Assembly: GCA_964639245.1 (NCBI GenBank)
Contig: CAZXCU010000004.1
Span: forward strand, 186,001 to 250,000
Reading direction: 5' to 3'
DNA: 64,000 bases
Source: SB15 sp964639245
GTDB taxonomy: Bacteria; Chloroflexota; Anaerolineae; Aggregatilineales; J027
A program made the translations under genes and the position numbers. The stretch's first letter is position 1, and each line of letters begins with the position of its first letter. Of this stretch, positions 18,946-27,295 are shown one piece after another. The notes beneath the pieces are model-generated. The model saw nothing but the letters and a program-made list of their open reading frames with translations. It ran no database searches and was not told the DNA's origin.

Positions 18946-19686
18946 ATGCAAAAACTATCCAATACCTCAGAATATCAGACATATTATGATGAAAAATGGC
19001 AGGGGGCTTGGGGCGATATGCAGCTTTATGGCCCGATGTCCCGTCATATTCGACGGCAAATTTTGCGCCGGATACGTCCTCTCAAATTTAAGACCTTGCT
19101 TGATGCAGGGTGTGGGAACGGCATTTTGTTGTATGAACTGCGTCGTCTGTACAATGACCAGATTCAATTGGCAGGATGTGATGTTTCCGCCGAAGCCATC
19201 GAACAGGCCAAGCAGTATGTCGACTCGGAATTAAGCGTAGTCAACTTACAGGAAGAGCATTTACCCCAAATCTATGATCTGGTGATCTGTTCTGAAACTT
19301 TAGAACATATTGAAAATGATCGTGCTGCCGCCGCCAATCTTTATGCAATGTCCAAACAGTTGATTGTCAGCGTACCCGGTAACAAATTTAAACGGGAGGA
19401 TACCCACGCGGGACATTATAGACGTTATACACGGCAAAGCCTGCGCGAGTTGTTAGAAAATGCTGGTTTTGAGGTCGTGACAGTCGATGAATGGGGCTTC
19501 CCATTTTTTTCCCCACTTTACCGTCGTTTGATGGATATTGTTCCCTATGAAACCCGTACCGGAAATAAAGTAACCCCTCGCCAGCGGGTCGTCGGCAATA
19601 TTTTGTATGTGCTGTTCTTCTTCAATTTATTCAACATGGGCGATGAACTTTTTGCTTTTGCTCGCCGCCCGGAGAAAGCGATGTAA
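18946..19686 (+). CDS. Class I SAM-dependent methyltransferase
   Basis: 246 residues. SAM-binding motif I LLDAGCGNG and the acidic strand-2 end CDVSAEAIEQA are clear; motif IV reads YDLVICSETLEH. The substrate is probably a sugar or polyisoprenoid-linked glycan, given the neighbours. Methylation of terminal sugars is a common way to stop surface polymer growth, which is a guess here. It starts four bases after the epimerase stop and abuts the next methyltransferase gene. Confidence 0.88.
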   Translation: MQKLSNTSEYQTYYDEKWQGAWGDMQLYGPMSRHIRRQILRRIRPLKFKTLLDAGCGNGILLYELRRLYNDQIQLAGCDVSAEAIEQAKQYVDSELSVVNLQEEHLPQIYDLVICSETLEHIENDRAAAANLYAMSKQLIVSVPGNKFKREDTHAGHYRRYTRQSLRELLENAGFEVVTVDEWGFPFFSPLYRRLMDIVPYETRTGNKVTPRQRVVGNILYVLFFFNLFNMGDELFAFARRPEKAM

Positions 19687-20574
19687 ATGCCGGAGAAAGC
19701 GTCTACCGCATCAGAAGCCTATCACATTATCTTACAGGATATTACAGATTATCTAGCGGGTGTGCGTCGTAAACAGGGATATGAACAAGCGATGCGTCAA
19801 GCCGCCGATGAATATGTCTCGCCCGAACGCGCACAGCATCAACTTGTCTCTATGCTATTCGGTGTCCCTTGGTCTTGGCAAGATTTTCAGGGCAAAAAAA
19901 TCTTAGACATTGGCGCAAACGCAGGCACGATGATTTCCTATCTGACATCGGAACTGGGTGCGGATGCTTACGGGATTGAGCCTGTCTGGTCAAGTTGTAT
20001 CGCTGCCAGAAAATATTGGTTGCCCCTCCAAGAAAAAAGCCGCTTGGTACGCAGCGTTGGGGAAAAACTTCCTTTTGCGGATGAAAGTTTCGATCTCATT
20101 ACCTCTTTTAACGTCATGGAGCATGTGAAAGACCCACAGGCTGTTATGCAGGAGGGTTGGAGACTCTTGAAGCCCGGCGGGTTCTGGTTTAGCACTTTTC
20201 CGAATTATGGCTCTATCTGGGAAGGTCATTATGCAATTCCCTGGATTCCCTTTGCCAATATTCCTGTCGGGAGAGCGTATGTAAAACTTTGGGGACGTGC
20301 GCCCGACTTTGTAAACGATTTACAGCTTCTGACCATTCCTCAATTGCGGCGCATTATTAAAACTTTACCGGAAGCAGAGGTACTGAGTTGGGGAGATCAC
20401 CTTTTTCTCAATCGGATTTCTGAGATGGAGTTTAACGAACTGAGTGGGATGGAAGGGCTTGGTCGTGTCGTCAGCCTCCTACGGAAAAGCGGTTTAGCCC
20501 GCATCGCAGCCTATACCGCCAACAGTTTATCTCTGTTCACCCCCATTTCACTTACCATTCGGAAAAAAAGGTGA
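19687..20574 (+). CDS. Class I SAM-dependent methyltransferase
   Basis: 295 residues. Motif I KILDIGANAGTM, then motif IV FDLITSFNVMEHVKDP (a methyltransferase type 11 pattern). The N-terminal 70 residues are helical. The C-terminus has a long extension (about 200-295) with hydrophobic and basic residues, including a possible amphipathic membrane-facing helix. It begins immediately after the preceding stop and its stop overlaps the next start (GTGATG), so translation is probably coupled. It is the second of three methyltransferases in this cluster. Confidence 0.87.
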   Translation: MPEKASTASEAYHIILQDITDYLAGVRRKQGYEQAMRQAADEYVSPERAQHQLVSMLFGVPWSWQDFQGKKILDIGANAGTMISYLTSELGADAYGIEPVWSSCIAARKYWLPLQEKSRLVRSVGEKLPFADESFDLITSFNVMEHVKDPQAVMQEGWRLLKPGGFWFSTFPNYGSIWEGHYAIPWIPFANIPVGRAYVKLWGRAPDFVNDLQLLTIPQLRRIIKTLPEAEVLSWGDHLFLNRISEMEFNELSGMEGLGRVVSLLRKSGLARIAAYTANSLSLFTPISLTIRKKR

Positions 20575-21569
20575 TGACTGCATCGGCTTCAAGTCGTTTC
20601 AAGTGGCAAAACTGGATAAAAAACCTGATCCGTTTGTTCATAGGAGTGGGACTTTTATGGATTACCCTCCGGTCAATAGAATGGGCGGAATTTATTGATA
20701 CGCTGGGCAGATTATCGGTGGTGTGGCTGGTAGTGGCAGGTCTGCTGTTTTTTATTGGTTTTCCTGTACGCTGCTTACGCTGGGATACATTGCTTAAATC
20801 CAATCAGATTTCCCTGCCCTTTTTTTCGCTGCTGCGCTACTACTTCCGTTCCCAATTTTTTTTGATGATTGTGCCTTCCTTCATTGGTGCAGATGTCGCC
20901 CGTTCATGGGATGTGCATAAATCTACCGGGCAACCTGTAGAGGGGGTTTCGTCGGTGCTGGTCGAGCGCATAATCGGGTTGAATGCTGTAACGGTGATGG
21001 GATTCATCGCCATCTGGTTTCCCCTAGAAACCGAAAATCTAACCACGATCCGTCTCATCAGTGTTAGCTTATTCGTTGTGGTTACAGGGGCATGGTTGCT
21101 GCTGCTACAGGGGGACTTCCTCCTCTGGCTTGCTCGCTATATTCCCATCAACGCCATTAATCAATTTATTCGGCAAACACTGCAAACTATTCAATCCTAC
21201 CCACGGGCGGTTTTGCTGCAGGTATGGGGCTATTCGCTTCTCATCCAACTTATTTCCATCCTCTTTATTTACTTACTGCTGCGTGCCTTACAATATGAAA
21301 CCATTTCAATCCTTGATGTTGCCGCAGTTGCTTCGATTTTAACGGTGGTGACGATTATCCCAATTTCACCCGGAGCGCTTGGCCTTCAAGAAGGTGCGTA
21401 TGTTGTTTTTCTTGGCACGCTGGGTGTACTGGATGGCGACGGATTGATGGTTTCGCTGCTCTCTCGCTTTTTTCTGCTGGTCAGCGCCATCATCGGGGGG
21501 CTAGACTTACTGGTTTCTGGCGAGGTAGCAACCTTACAAGAAAGAGAGCAACATGGATCAAGCATATAG
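20571..21569 (+). CDS. Flippase-like / lysylphosphatidylglycerol synthase TM-family membrane protein
   Basis: 332 residues with about eight hydrophobic segments. The pattern NLIRLFIGVGLLWITLRSI at the start, FPVRCLRWDTLL, and PISPGALGLQEGAYV near 265 are hallmarks of the UPF0104/LPG synthase TM (AglD-like) family. Members act in lipid-linked glycan or lipid export. The catalytic MprF soluble domain is absent. Two starts are possible, GTG at 20571 or ATG at 20574. It overlaps the previous methyltransferase and the next one (21553-21569). Confidence 0.88.
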   Translation: MMTASASSRFKWQNWIKNLIRLFIGVGLLWITLRSIEWAEFIDTLGRLSVVWLVVAGLLFFIGFPVRCLRWDTLLKSNQISLPFFSLLRYYFRSQFFLMIVPSFIGADVARSWDVHKSTGQPVEGVSSVLVERIIGLNAVTVMGFIAIWFPLETENLTTIRLISVSLFVVVTGAWLLLLQGDFLLWLARYIPINAINQFIRQTLQTIQSYPRAVLLQVWGYSLLIQLISILFIYLLLRALQYETISILDVAAVASILTVVTIIPISPGALGLQEGAYVVFLGTLGVLDGDGLMVSLLSRFFLLVSAIIGGLDLLVSGEVATLQEREQHGSSI

Positions 21570-22248
21570 CCGTCTCTGGAAACAATTGATGCACGAAGGG
21601 AAGGCTCTTTACAGTACCGCCCTCAGTGCTGAATTAACAGAACTCCAGAAAACAATTATTCGCCAATACACATCCGGCACGGTACTGGATTTGGGGGCTG
21701 GCGATTTAGCCTACAAAGCGCTGCTGACCCCGCAAGCCCGGCGATATTTTTCATTGGACATTGAGAAGATTGACAGTCGGCTTGATTGTATTGCCAACGG
21801 CGAAGCCCTTCCTTTTCCTGAAAATTGTTTTGATACTGTGTTTAGCTCTCAGGTGATGGAACATACCCCCCATCCAGCGCAGATGATGACCGAGACAGCG
21901 CGTGTTTTAAAGTCGGGAGGGCATTTGTTGCTCTTCGTCCCCTTCATGTTTTATCTTCATGGAGAACCCCATGACTATCACCGCTTCACACCCCACAGTT
22001 TGAAACAATATGCGGTCGAAAATGGATTTGAGGTGGTGGAACAGGGGCATGTCGGCGGTCTTCTGGCTTTTATGGGTATGCTTGTCCAAAATGTCTGGTT
22101 GCTGCTCACCTACCAAATTCCTCTAATCAAAACATTGAGCTGGCAGGTTAACCGTTTTTTTAATTGGATCATCACCGTTGTTGACCGTCGCTTCGGGATG
22201 CGTCACAAATTTCCGATTGTCATTTACATTGTGGCTTTTAAAAAATAA
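21553..22248 (+). CDS. Class I SAM-dependent methyltransferase
   Basis: 231 residues. Motif I VLDLGAGDLAY and motif IV FDTVFSSQVMEHTPHP identify a type 11 methyltransferase. The C-terminus (about 175-210) carries a hydrophobic stretch that may touch the membrane. It overlaps the flippase-like gene by 17 bases and is the last gene of the glycan cluster; a possible terminator lies at 22518-22548. Confidence 0.87.
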   Translation: MDQAYSRLWKQLMHEGKALYSTALSAELTELQKTIIRQYTSGTVLDLGAGDLAYKALLTPQARRYFSLDIEKIDSRLDCIANGEALPFPENCFDTVFSSQVMEHTPHPAQMMTETARVLKSGGHLLLFVPFMFYLHGEPHDYHRFTPHSLKQYAVENGFEVVEQGHVGGLLAFMGMLVQNVWLLLTYQIPLIKTLSWQVNRFFNWIITVVDRRFGMRHKFPIVIYIVAFKK

Positions 22249-22517
22249 TCAAGGTGTATCTGTGGGGAAAAGGGCGTGGCGAGAAGCAGGATAACAAGTG
22301 TCCCATCGCAAGACCAAGCCCTTCACCCTAATTTATATTTTTCATGAACTGGAATATTCTTAGGGCTTCGCCCGGTAAGTTCTTTCGTAGGATAGGTGAC
22401 GGACGGCGTACCGTCCTTAGCACCTCCCCCTACAGAATTTCCACCTAATAAATCGGTTTTTCGGTAGGGGTGGGTCTCCAACGGAGAAAGATGTGAAACA
22501 TCTGTCACTCACCCTCT

Positions 22518-22548
22518 GAACCAATTTACGGATTGGTTCTTATTCATT
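22518..22548 (+). terminator. Possible terminator of the glycan cluster
   Basis: 8-bp stem GAACCAAT/ATTGGTTC with a 6-base loop, followed by a T-rich but broken tract (TTATTCATTT). It is the best terminator candidate between the last methyltransferase and the tmRNA promoter. Confidence 0.4.
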
Positions 22549-22564
22549 TCCAACACATTCCCAC

Positions 22565-22593
22565 TTCATTTGCCTTTCGGCTTATGTTATAAT
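22565..22593 (+). promoter_or_regulatory. Promoter of tmRNA
   Basis: Extended -10 TGT-TATAAT at 22585-22593 with a perfect hexamer, and a weak -35 TTCATT at 22565-22570 spaced by 17 bp. Transcription would begin about 22600, just before the mature 5' end at 22606. Confidence 0.75.
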
Positions 22594-22605
22594 GTAAAAA
22601 CACAA

Positions 22606-22988
22606 GGGGGTGAAATAGGTTCGACGGGGAAGCAGGACTAAGCGTTGCAGTAGAGGTGTCTTTCCTCTTTAAACCGGGCAAGCACATTAAGTGCCAACAA
22701 TAACACCTACGCCTTCGCTGCTGCCGCCTAAGCGGTAAGCACAAGGTAGGCTGTCTTACGAGGCAGCCCATCCCTACGTTTCCAACTCCCGTCGGGAGCG
22801 TAGCGGGTGACACCTAAATCGGGATGCGGAACATTCACGCCGATAAAATGTTCTTAAGGTCATCGGCTCGCCACAGGTTGTACCCACGTCTGACGGGGCT
22901 GCTGGGGTTAAATTAAATGGTCAGGATAAGCTGTAGACGCGCTTATGGTGGTTTCTTTGGACTCGGCTTGCAACAGCCGACACCTCCA
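22606..22988 (+). ncRNA. ssrA: Transfer-messenger RNA (tmRNA)
   Basis: About 383 nt. The 5' end GGGGGTG pairs with CACCTCC at 22981-22987 as a seven-pair acceptor stem (one G-U). The typical 5' block GGTTCGACGGGGA follows. The T-arm at the 3' end has stem TCGGC/GCCGA around a TTGCAAC loop. A short reading frame at 22693-22731 encodes the tag ANNNTYAFAAAA before TAA, with a GCC resume codon. tmRNA with SmpB rescues stalled ribosomes and tags the unfinished protein for proteolysis. The CCA end is not encoded. The exact resume codon is inferred from the general pattern that tags start with Ala. Confidence 0.95.
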
Positions 22989-22999
22989 TTACTTTTTTA

Positions 23000-23033
23000 T
23001 TAAAAGACGGGTTACATATCCGTCTTTTAATTT
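23000..23033 (+). terminator. Terminator of tmRNA
   Basis: 11-bp stem TTAAAAGACGG/CCGTCTTTTAA with a 9-base loop, followed by TTT, 12 bases after the mature tmRNA 3' end. Confidence 0.85.
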
Positions 23034-23104
23034 CCCTCAAAATGTGTTATGCCGCGTCTCTTTTAGAGTGACTCTACCAGAAATAATTCACTGGCGCTCC
23101 CGTA

Positions 23105-23554
23105 TCAGTGATTCATCGCATTTTTCATCCACTCCTCAAGGCGCTTTAAATCCGCTTCGAGTTCGGAGGCCAGCAGCGCTTCGACCAAAAAGTTAGAAAA
23201 ACTCGGCACAAAATCGCTCAGGTCAAGGTCGAGACTGCCCTGCACTTCTGTTCCCGTTTGACCATTTTTTTCTTTGGGGACAAGTTTCCAAGTAAATTCC
23301 ATGGTGAAGGGTTGATCGGTACGGAAATACATCTGTTCATGCGGAATGCCCTTGACATATCCGGTGGATTCGCTCAATTTCTGGAACGGTATATCCAGCA
23401 GGACTTTGACCTGTCCTTCATTATCGGTGCGGCTGACCACCTCAATTTTTTCAATGCGCTTAATCACCGAGGCAAGGATCGTGACATCGGTAAGCGTGTC
23501 GTAAACCACCCTCTGTGGATAAGGCAGCCAGCGTGAGCGTTGCACTTTGGGCAT
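23105..23554 (-). CDS. SRPBCC / START-like (polyketide cyclase-type) protein
   Basis: 149 residues. The opening SRWLPYPQRVVYDTLTDV is typical of the Bet v1-like SRPBCC fold (coenzyme Q-binding Coq10/polyketide cyclase group), which binds hydrophobic ligands in a helix-grip cavity. A central beta-rich stretch and a C-terminal long helix (FLVEALLASELEADLKRL) complete the fold. Ligand and role are unknown. It stands alone, convergent with the tmRNA terminator. Confidence 0.8.
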   Translation of the reverse strand: MPKVQRSRWLPYPQRVVYDTLTDVTILASVIKRIEKIEVVSRTDNEGQVKVLLDIPFQKLSESTGYVKGIPHEQMYFRTDQPFTMEFTWKLVPKEKNGQTGTEVQGSLDLDLSDFVPSFSNFLVEALLASELEADLKRLEEWMKNAMNH

Positions 23555-23622
23555 GAAATTTGTCTCTCCTCAATTGTTTAAAAGATTAGCATTAAGCGGC
23601 GCTGTCATGCAAAATAGAGGCT

Positions 23623-25992
23623 ATGACACGCATTAAAAATCTTTCGGAACTTCCTTTTCAACCCCCCGCTTCCCTAGTCGGACGGGAGGAACTGCTAGCA
23701 CAACTCGGCGAACGGCTTGCCGCCAAACAAGCCGCATTGCTCTTCGGGATTGCTGGTATCGGCAAAACCGCAATCGCAGCAACCATTGCCGCCCAAGCAA
23801 TTCAAAATGGGCAGGTGGTGCTGTGGCTGCACGCGGATTCGCTGGAAAAAATGACCCGTCAAATTTTATGGCTGTATGAAATCCGTGCAGAAGATGACCC
23901 TGCTGCACAGGTCGCCATCCTGCTTAAAAAATATCAACCCCTGGTCATTTTAAGCGGATTCGAGTCGCATGAGGTTGCAGCAAAGTTCGTATGGCTGTGC
24001 GCTAAGAATAATGCGGGGGTGCTGCTCATCAGCGAAACCGCCACGGATGGCGCGTGGGAAACTTTTTTAGTGCGCCGCTTAGGATACCACGACAGCCAAA
24101 CCCTATTTACTAACATGGCAGGAGTACAGCCTGCTGAATTAAGCGATTTTTTAAATTATTGCGACGGACATCCTTTGATTATCGAATTGGCGGCGCGGCA
24201 AATGGGCAGTGTCAATTTGGCCTCTATCATGGCAAAACTACCCGCCAATTACACCTCCCCCCGTCAGCGGATTCTGGCGGTGATTGATGCCGCATTTCAT
24301 ACACTGGATGTCAGTAATCAAGGGCTATTGTTAGCGTTGTGCGCCAATTTTGCCAGTGGCATCAGCGCCGATTTAATCCGTGTGGTGATTAATACATCCC
24401 TCGGAATCGCGCAACAATTGGTGCAGACCCTTGCCAAACGCGGATTCGTGACCATTCGTAAAGTCGGCGAGCATACCTATTATCAAATTCACCCGTTGCT
24501 TCAAGAATTTGCGGTAGAAGAACTCCGCAACAATCAGCGCTATTTACAGGCTAAAAATCGCATTTTAGAAGCGATTGTCACGTTTGCGCGGTACAGCAAC
24601 CCTTCCCGCGAATTATTTGTGTTAGAAACAGAAAATTTCATCGGCGCGGCGCAATATGCCCTCAAAACAGAAAAAATGGAGGCCTTACGGGCGCTGGTTA
24701 ATTTGCTCAACCAGCAAAAAGGGCTAACCGAACGACGCGGCTATGATGAAGAAGTGCATCGGCTGGCAAGCTATTTAAAGGGTGTGCCAAACATCCCTGA
24801 AGAAGTCATCATGGGCGAAGTGGTTGAGGAAAAACCACCCGAATCGGCGATTCCTGTTCCCGCGCCTCAAGTGGTCAACATCCGTGATACAGAACTCCGT
24901 AAATCCAGCGGACTTGAAGCAACCATGATGCAGGAGCTTAATTCAACTGCGCTGATTCCGGCCGATTCGCCTTTAATTTCTTGCCAAGCATTAGAGATGG
25001 CCTTACAAGCAGCAGCCAGCCGGCAGGACAGACCCGAGATGGCACGGTTGGCGATGGAAGTGGGACGCTGCCACGCAGAACAGCAGAACTTTCAGCCAGC
25101 TTTTCAGCAGTATCAGCACGCCATTTTGCTCTATCAAGACATGGGGGATATGGCACATTTGCTGATAGGACTCGAAAATTTAAGTTTATTGAGTTTGACT
25201 GTTGAAGGGCCAGAAAATACGCTTAAAAATACCCGACGGGGGTTTAATATCGCCCGTCAGTTGAGCGATACCCCCACCACAGCGCGATTTTTGAGTATTT
25301 CGGGCGATGCTTACATCATGCTCGGCGATTCCCATAACGCGGTCAATGCCTATAAACAAGCCGTGAAACTGTATCGCAGCATCGAATTGAAAGAAGAAAC
25401 AGGCATCACACTGGGTAAATTGGCGGCGGTATATATGGATTTAAACCGCAATCGGGAGGCGGCGGCGGCACTCTCGCAAGCCATTTCGCTTTTTACAGAC
25501 ATCCATCGCAAAGATTTACAGGGACGGGCGTTAGGCAATTTAGGCACAGCCTTGGGCAATCTGGGACGCTGGCATGAGGCAGGACAGCGCCATTCCGCCG
25601 CGCTGCATCTGGCACGCGAATTGGGGGATGTGGACGAGGAACGGTTTCAACTGCGTAATTTAGCCTATGTTGCAGAAACAGAAGGCTACCTCAATTGGGC
25701 AGTAACCTATAACCGTCAAGCCCTTTATTTAGCCATTTCCTTGCGGGATGCACCTGCCATCGCCGAACTGACTTATGAATTAGGACGTTTACTTTCAATG
25801 GAAAATGAATCGCTGCGCCAGGCGGAAATCTTGCTGCAACGCTCGGTAGAACTGAATCCGCGAACTGAAGTTTTACGCTTGCTGGAAAATGTGCGGCAAG
25901 CCTTCAAAAAATACCCAAAAACCACCCCAGCCGAAACCGATATTTACACCTATGCGGCTGCCGTTTATCCTAATGCAAATCGCCAGAAATGA
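23623..25992 (+). CDS. STAND-type NB-ARC ATPase with TPR array
   Basis: 789 residues. N-terminus LVGREELLAQL, then Walker A GIAGIGKTA at 42-50, then LLISE and a GHPLIIELAAR motif near 175-190 (GxPLA-like). A winged-helix region follows (about 220-300, ending YQIHPLLQEFA). From about 450 to 760 there are TPR repeats. STAND ATPases sense a ligand through the repeats and oligomerise. Here no N-terminal effector domain is seen, unlike AfsR/SARP or Avs defence proteins, so the output is unclear. The Walker B motif (LVILSG) lacks an acidic residue, so hydrolysis may be slow or absent. The next gene starts within 10 bases. Confidence 0.85.
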   Translation: MTRIKNLSELPFQPPASLVGREELLAQLGERLAAKQAALLFGIAGIGKTAIAATIAAQAIQNGQVVLWLHADSLEKMTRQILWLYEIRAEDDPAAQVAILLKKYQPLVILSGFESHEVAAKFVWLCAKNNAGVLLISETATDGAWETFLVRRLGYHDSQTLFTNMAGVQPAELSDFLNYCDGHPLIIELAARQMGSVNLASIMAKLPANYTSPRQRILAVIDAAFHTLDVSNQGLLLALCANFASGISADLIRVVINTSLGIAQQLVQTLAKRGFVTIRKVGEHTYYQIHPLLQEFAVEELRNNQRYLQAKNRILEAIVTFARYSNPSRELFVLETENFIGAAQYALKTEKMEALRALVNLLNQQKGLTERRGYDEEVHRLASYLKGVPNIPEEVIMGEVVEEKPPESAIPVPAPQVVNIRDTELRKSSGLEATMMQELNSTALIPADSPLISCQALEMALQAAASRQDRPEMARLAMEVGRCHAEQQNFQPAFQQYQHAILLYQDMGDMAHLLIGLENLSLLSLTVEGPENTLKNTRRGFNIARQLSDTPTTARFLSISGDAYIMLGDSHNAVNAYKQAVKLYRSIELKEETGITLGKLAAVYMDLNRNREAAAALSQAISLFTDIHRKDLQGRALGNLGTALGNLGRWHEAGQRHSAALHLARELGDVDEERFQLRNLAYVAETEGYLNWAVTYNRQALYLAISLRDAPAIAELTYELGRLLSMENESLRQAEILLQRSVELNPRTEVLRLLENVRQAFKKYPKTTPAETDIYTYAAAVYPNANRQK

Positions 25993-26001
25993 GAGAGAGC
26001 C

Positions 26002-26976
26002 TTGCGAGAATTTCCCTATGATATTTCGCTGGTACTGCCTGTGTATAACGAAGAAGGCAGCCTGCGTGAACTCCATGATGAACTCAACAGTGTTTTAAAA
26101 AACATGGGCTTGCGGTATGAAATCGTGTATGTGAATGATGGCAGCCGCGATAGAAGCCCGGAAATTTTGAAAGAACTGTTCAAAGAATTTCCCGAGGTCA
26201 AAGCGGTTTTTCTACGCCGCAACTTCGGACAAACCGCCGCAATTCAGGCCGGGATCGACAAAGCCACTGGCGCAATTATCACGCTGATGGACTCCGACCT
26301 GCAAAACGACCCGAATGAAATTCCCCGCATGTATGCGCGGATGCAAGAAGGCTTGGATCTTGTGAGTGGGTGGCGCAAAAAACGTCAAGACCGCATGATT
26401 CGGCGGATTCCTTCCATTCTCGCCAATCGGCTAATTTCGGCAGTAACAGGGGTTCGGCTGCATGACTATGGCTGTACGCTCAAAATGTACCGCCGCGAAG
26501 TGCTTGACCATGTGCGCTTGTATGGTGAAATGCACCGCTTTATTCCCGTGCTGGCCTATGCCGCAGGCGCAAAAATTGATGAAATGGTGGTAAACCATCG
26601 AGCGCGGCGGTTTGGCAAAAGCAAATATACCCTCTGGCGGACGGTGAAGGTGGTGCTGGATTTAATGACCGTCACTTTCCTCACCCGCTACAACACCCGT
26701 CCAATGTACATTTTTGGAGGCTCAGGGTTTATTTTTGGCTTTTTGGGGGTGCTATCCATACTTTTTGCGCTGGTTTATAGCGTGGCTGCCAGCGAAGCGC
26801 TGCTTGAATGGCCGATGGCATTTGTGGTTTTGGGGGTGCTGCTAGTTTTGGGTGCATTTCAAAATATCCTACTTGGTTTATTGATTGAAATGCTGATGCG
26901 TACCTACTACGAATCACAAGGCAAAGGGCCTTATGCCATCCGGGAATATTTGAGCCAGCAGGGTGTCGAAGCCTGA
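26002..26976 (+). CDS. Family 2 glycosyltransferase (polyisoprenyl-phosphate type)
   Basis: 324 residues from a TTG start preceded by a GAGAGAGAG ribosome site. GT2 motifs: VLPVYNEEG, VNDGSRDRSPEIL, RRNFGQTAAIQAG, MDSDLQNDP (DxD-type metal site) and a C-terminal pair of membrane helices (about 230-290). This is the DPM1/GtrB/CsbB pattern, making undecaprenyl- or dolichyl-phosphate sugar for use by membrane GT-C enzymes. The GT39-like protein at 27296 is a likely user. It resembles the enzyme at 15985 but keeps the full acidic motif. Confidence 0.92.
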   Translation: MREFPYDISLVLPVYNEEGSLRELHDELNSVLKNMGLRYEIVYVNDGSRDRSPEILKELFKEFPEVKAVFLRRNFGQTAAIQAGIDKATGAIITLMDSDLQNDPNEIPRMYARMQEGLDLVSGWRKKRQDRMIRRIPSILANRLISAVTGVRLHDYGCTLKMYRREVLDHVRLYGEMHRFIPVLAYAAGAKIDEMVVNHRARRFGKSKYTLWRTVKVVLDLMTVTFLTRYNTRPMYIFGGSGFIFGFLGVLSILFALVYSVAASEALLEWPMAFVVLGVLLVLGAFQNILLGLLIEMLMRTYYESQGKGPYAIREYLSQQGVEA

Positions 26977-27007
26977 GAACTAGGGGTAAAAACCCATAGG
27001 CATCCAC
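26977..27007. other. Short spacer after the GT2 gene
   Basis: About 30 bases between the GT2 stop codon and the transposase remnant. Nothing recognisable is present. Confidence 0.3.
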
Positions 27008-27217
27008 CTAAGATTCGGAACATAACAGGGTGAGTAAAAAGGATGTGGACTTGGTACGCTGGTTTTTAAACGCCAAGCGTAGCAAGTCCCGCAAGAAGTC
27101 AGCAAGGCGGGCGTTTAAACCGGTTGTGGTGCGATGAAATATTTTTTTAGCTTGGGAAACAACATTGAGCATGGAGAAAAGGGAGTCAATGACTATGCGG
27201 TCATTGGCGTGCCACAA
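27008..27217 (-). pseudogene. Transposase C-terminal remnant (probable)
   Basis: About 70 codons (start TTG, stop at 27008) whose translation contains WHANDRIVIDSLFSML, then QAKKIFHRTTTGLNARLA. This resembles the C-terminal end of IS transposases in which a WH-D-x-E/D-S-F-F block precedes a helical tail. A stop codon lies upstream in frame, so the rest is gone. The flanks show no clear inverted terminal repeats. It might instead be chance coding. Confidence 0.4.
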
Positions 27218-27295
27218 AACTACGCGCTAATTAGAAAAAGCGAAGTTTTGCTATGTTACGATAGACCCCTCTGCACACGGTAAATTTTTCTACGT

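Larger units (their letters stand above)
22249..22605. repeat. Non-coding region rich in palindromes, with a dispersed TAGGGG-type repeat
   Basis: No gene is credible here. It holds a perfect hairpin GGACGG-CGTA-CCGTCC at 22401-22416 and an inverted pair CCCCTAC (22427-22433) with GTAGGGG (22464-22470). This is followed by TGGGTCTCC, a dispersed-repeat core also found near 42906-42927 and 44710-44733. A hairpin AGATGT-GAA-ACATCT lies near 22489-22503. The structure looks like a composite non-coding repeat rather than an RNA gene. Confidence 0.5.

Noticed and set aside
22323..22508. 61-codon minus-strand frame before tmRNA
   Set aside because: It lies in a palindromic repeat block and its protein is low-complexity; repeat-derived chance frame.
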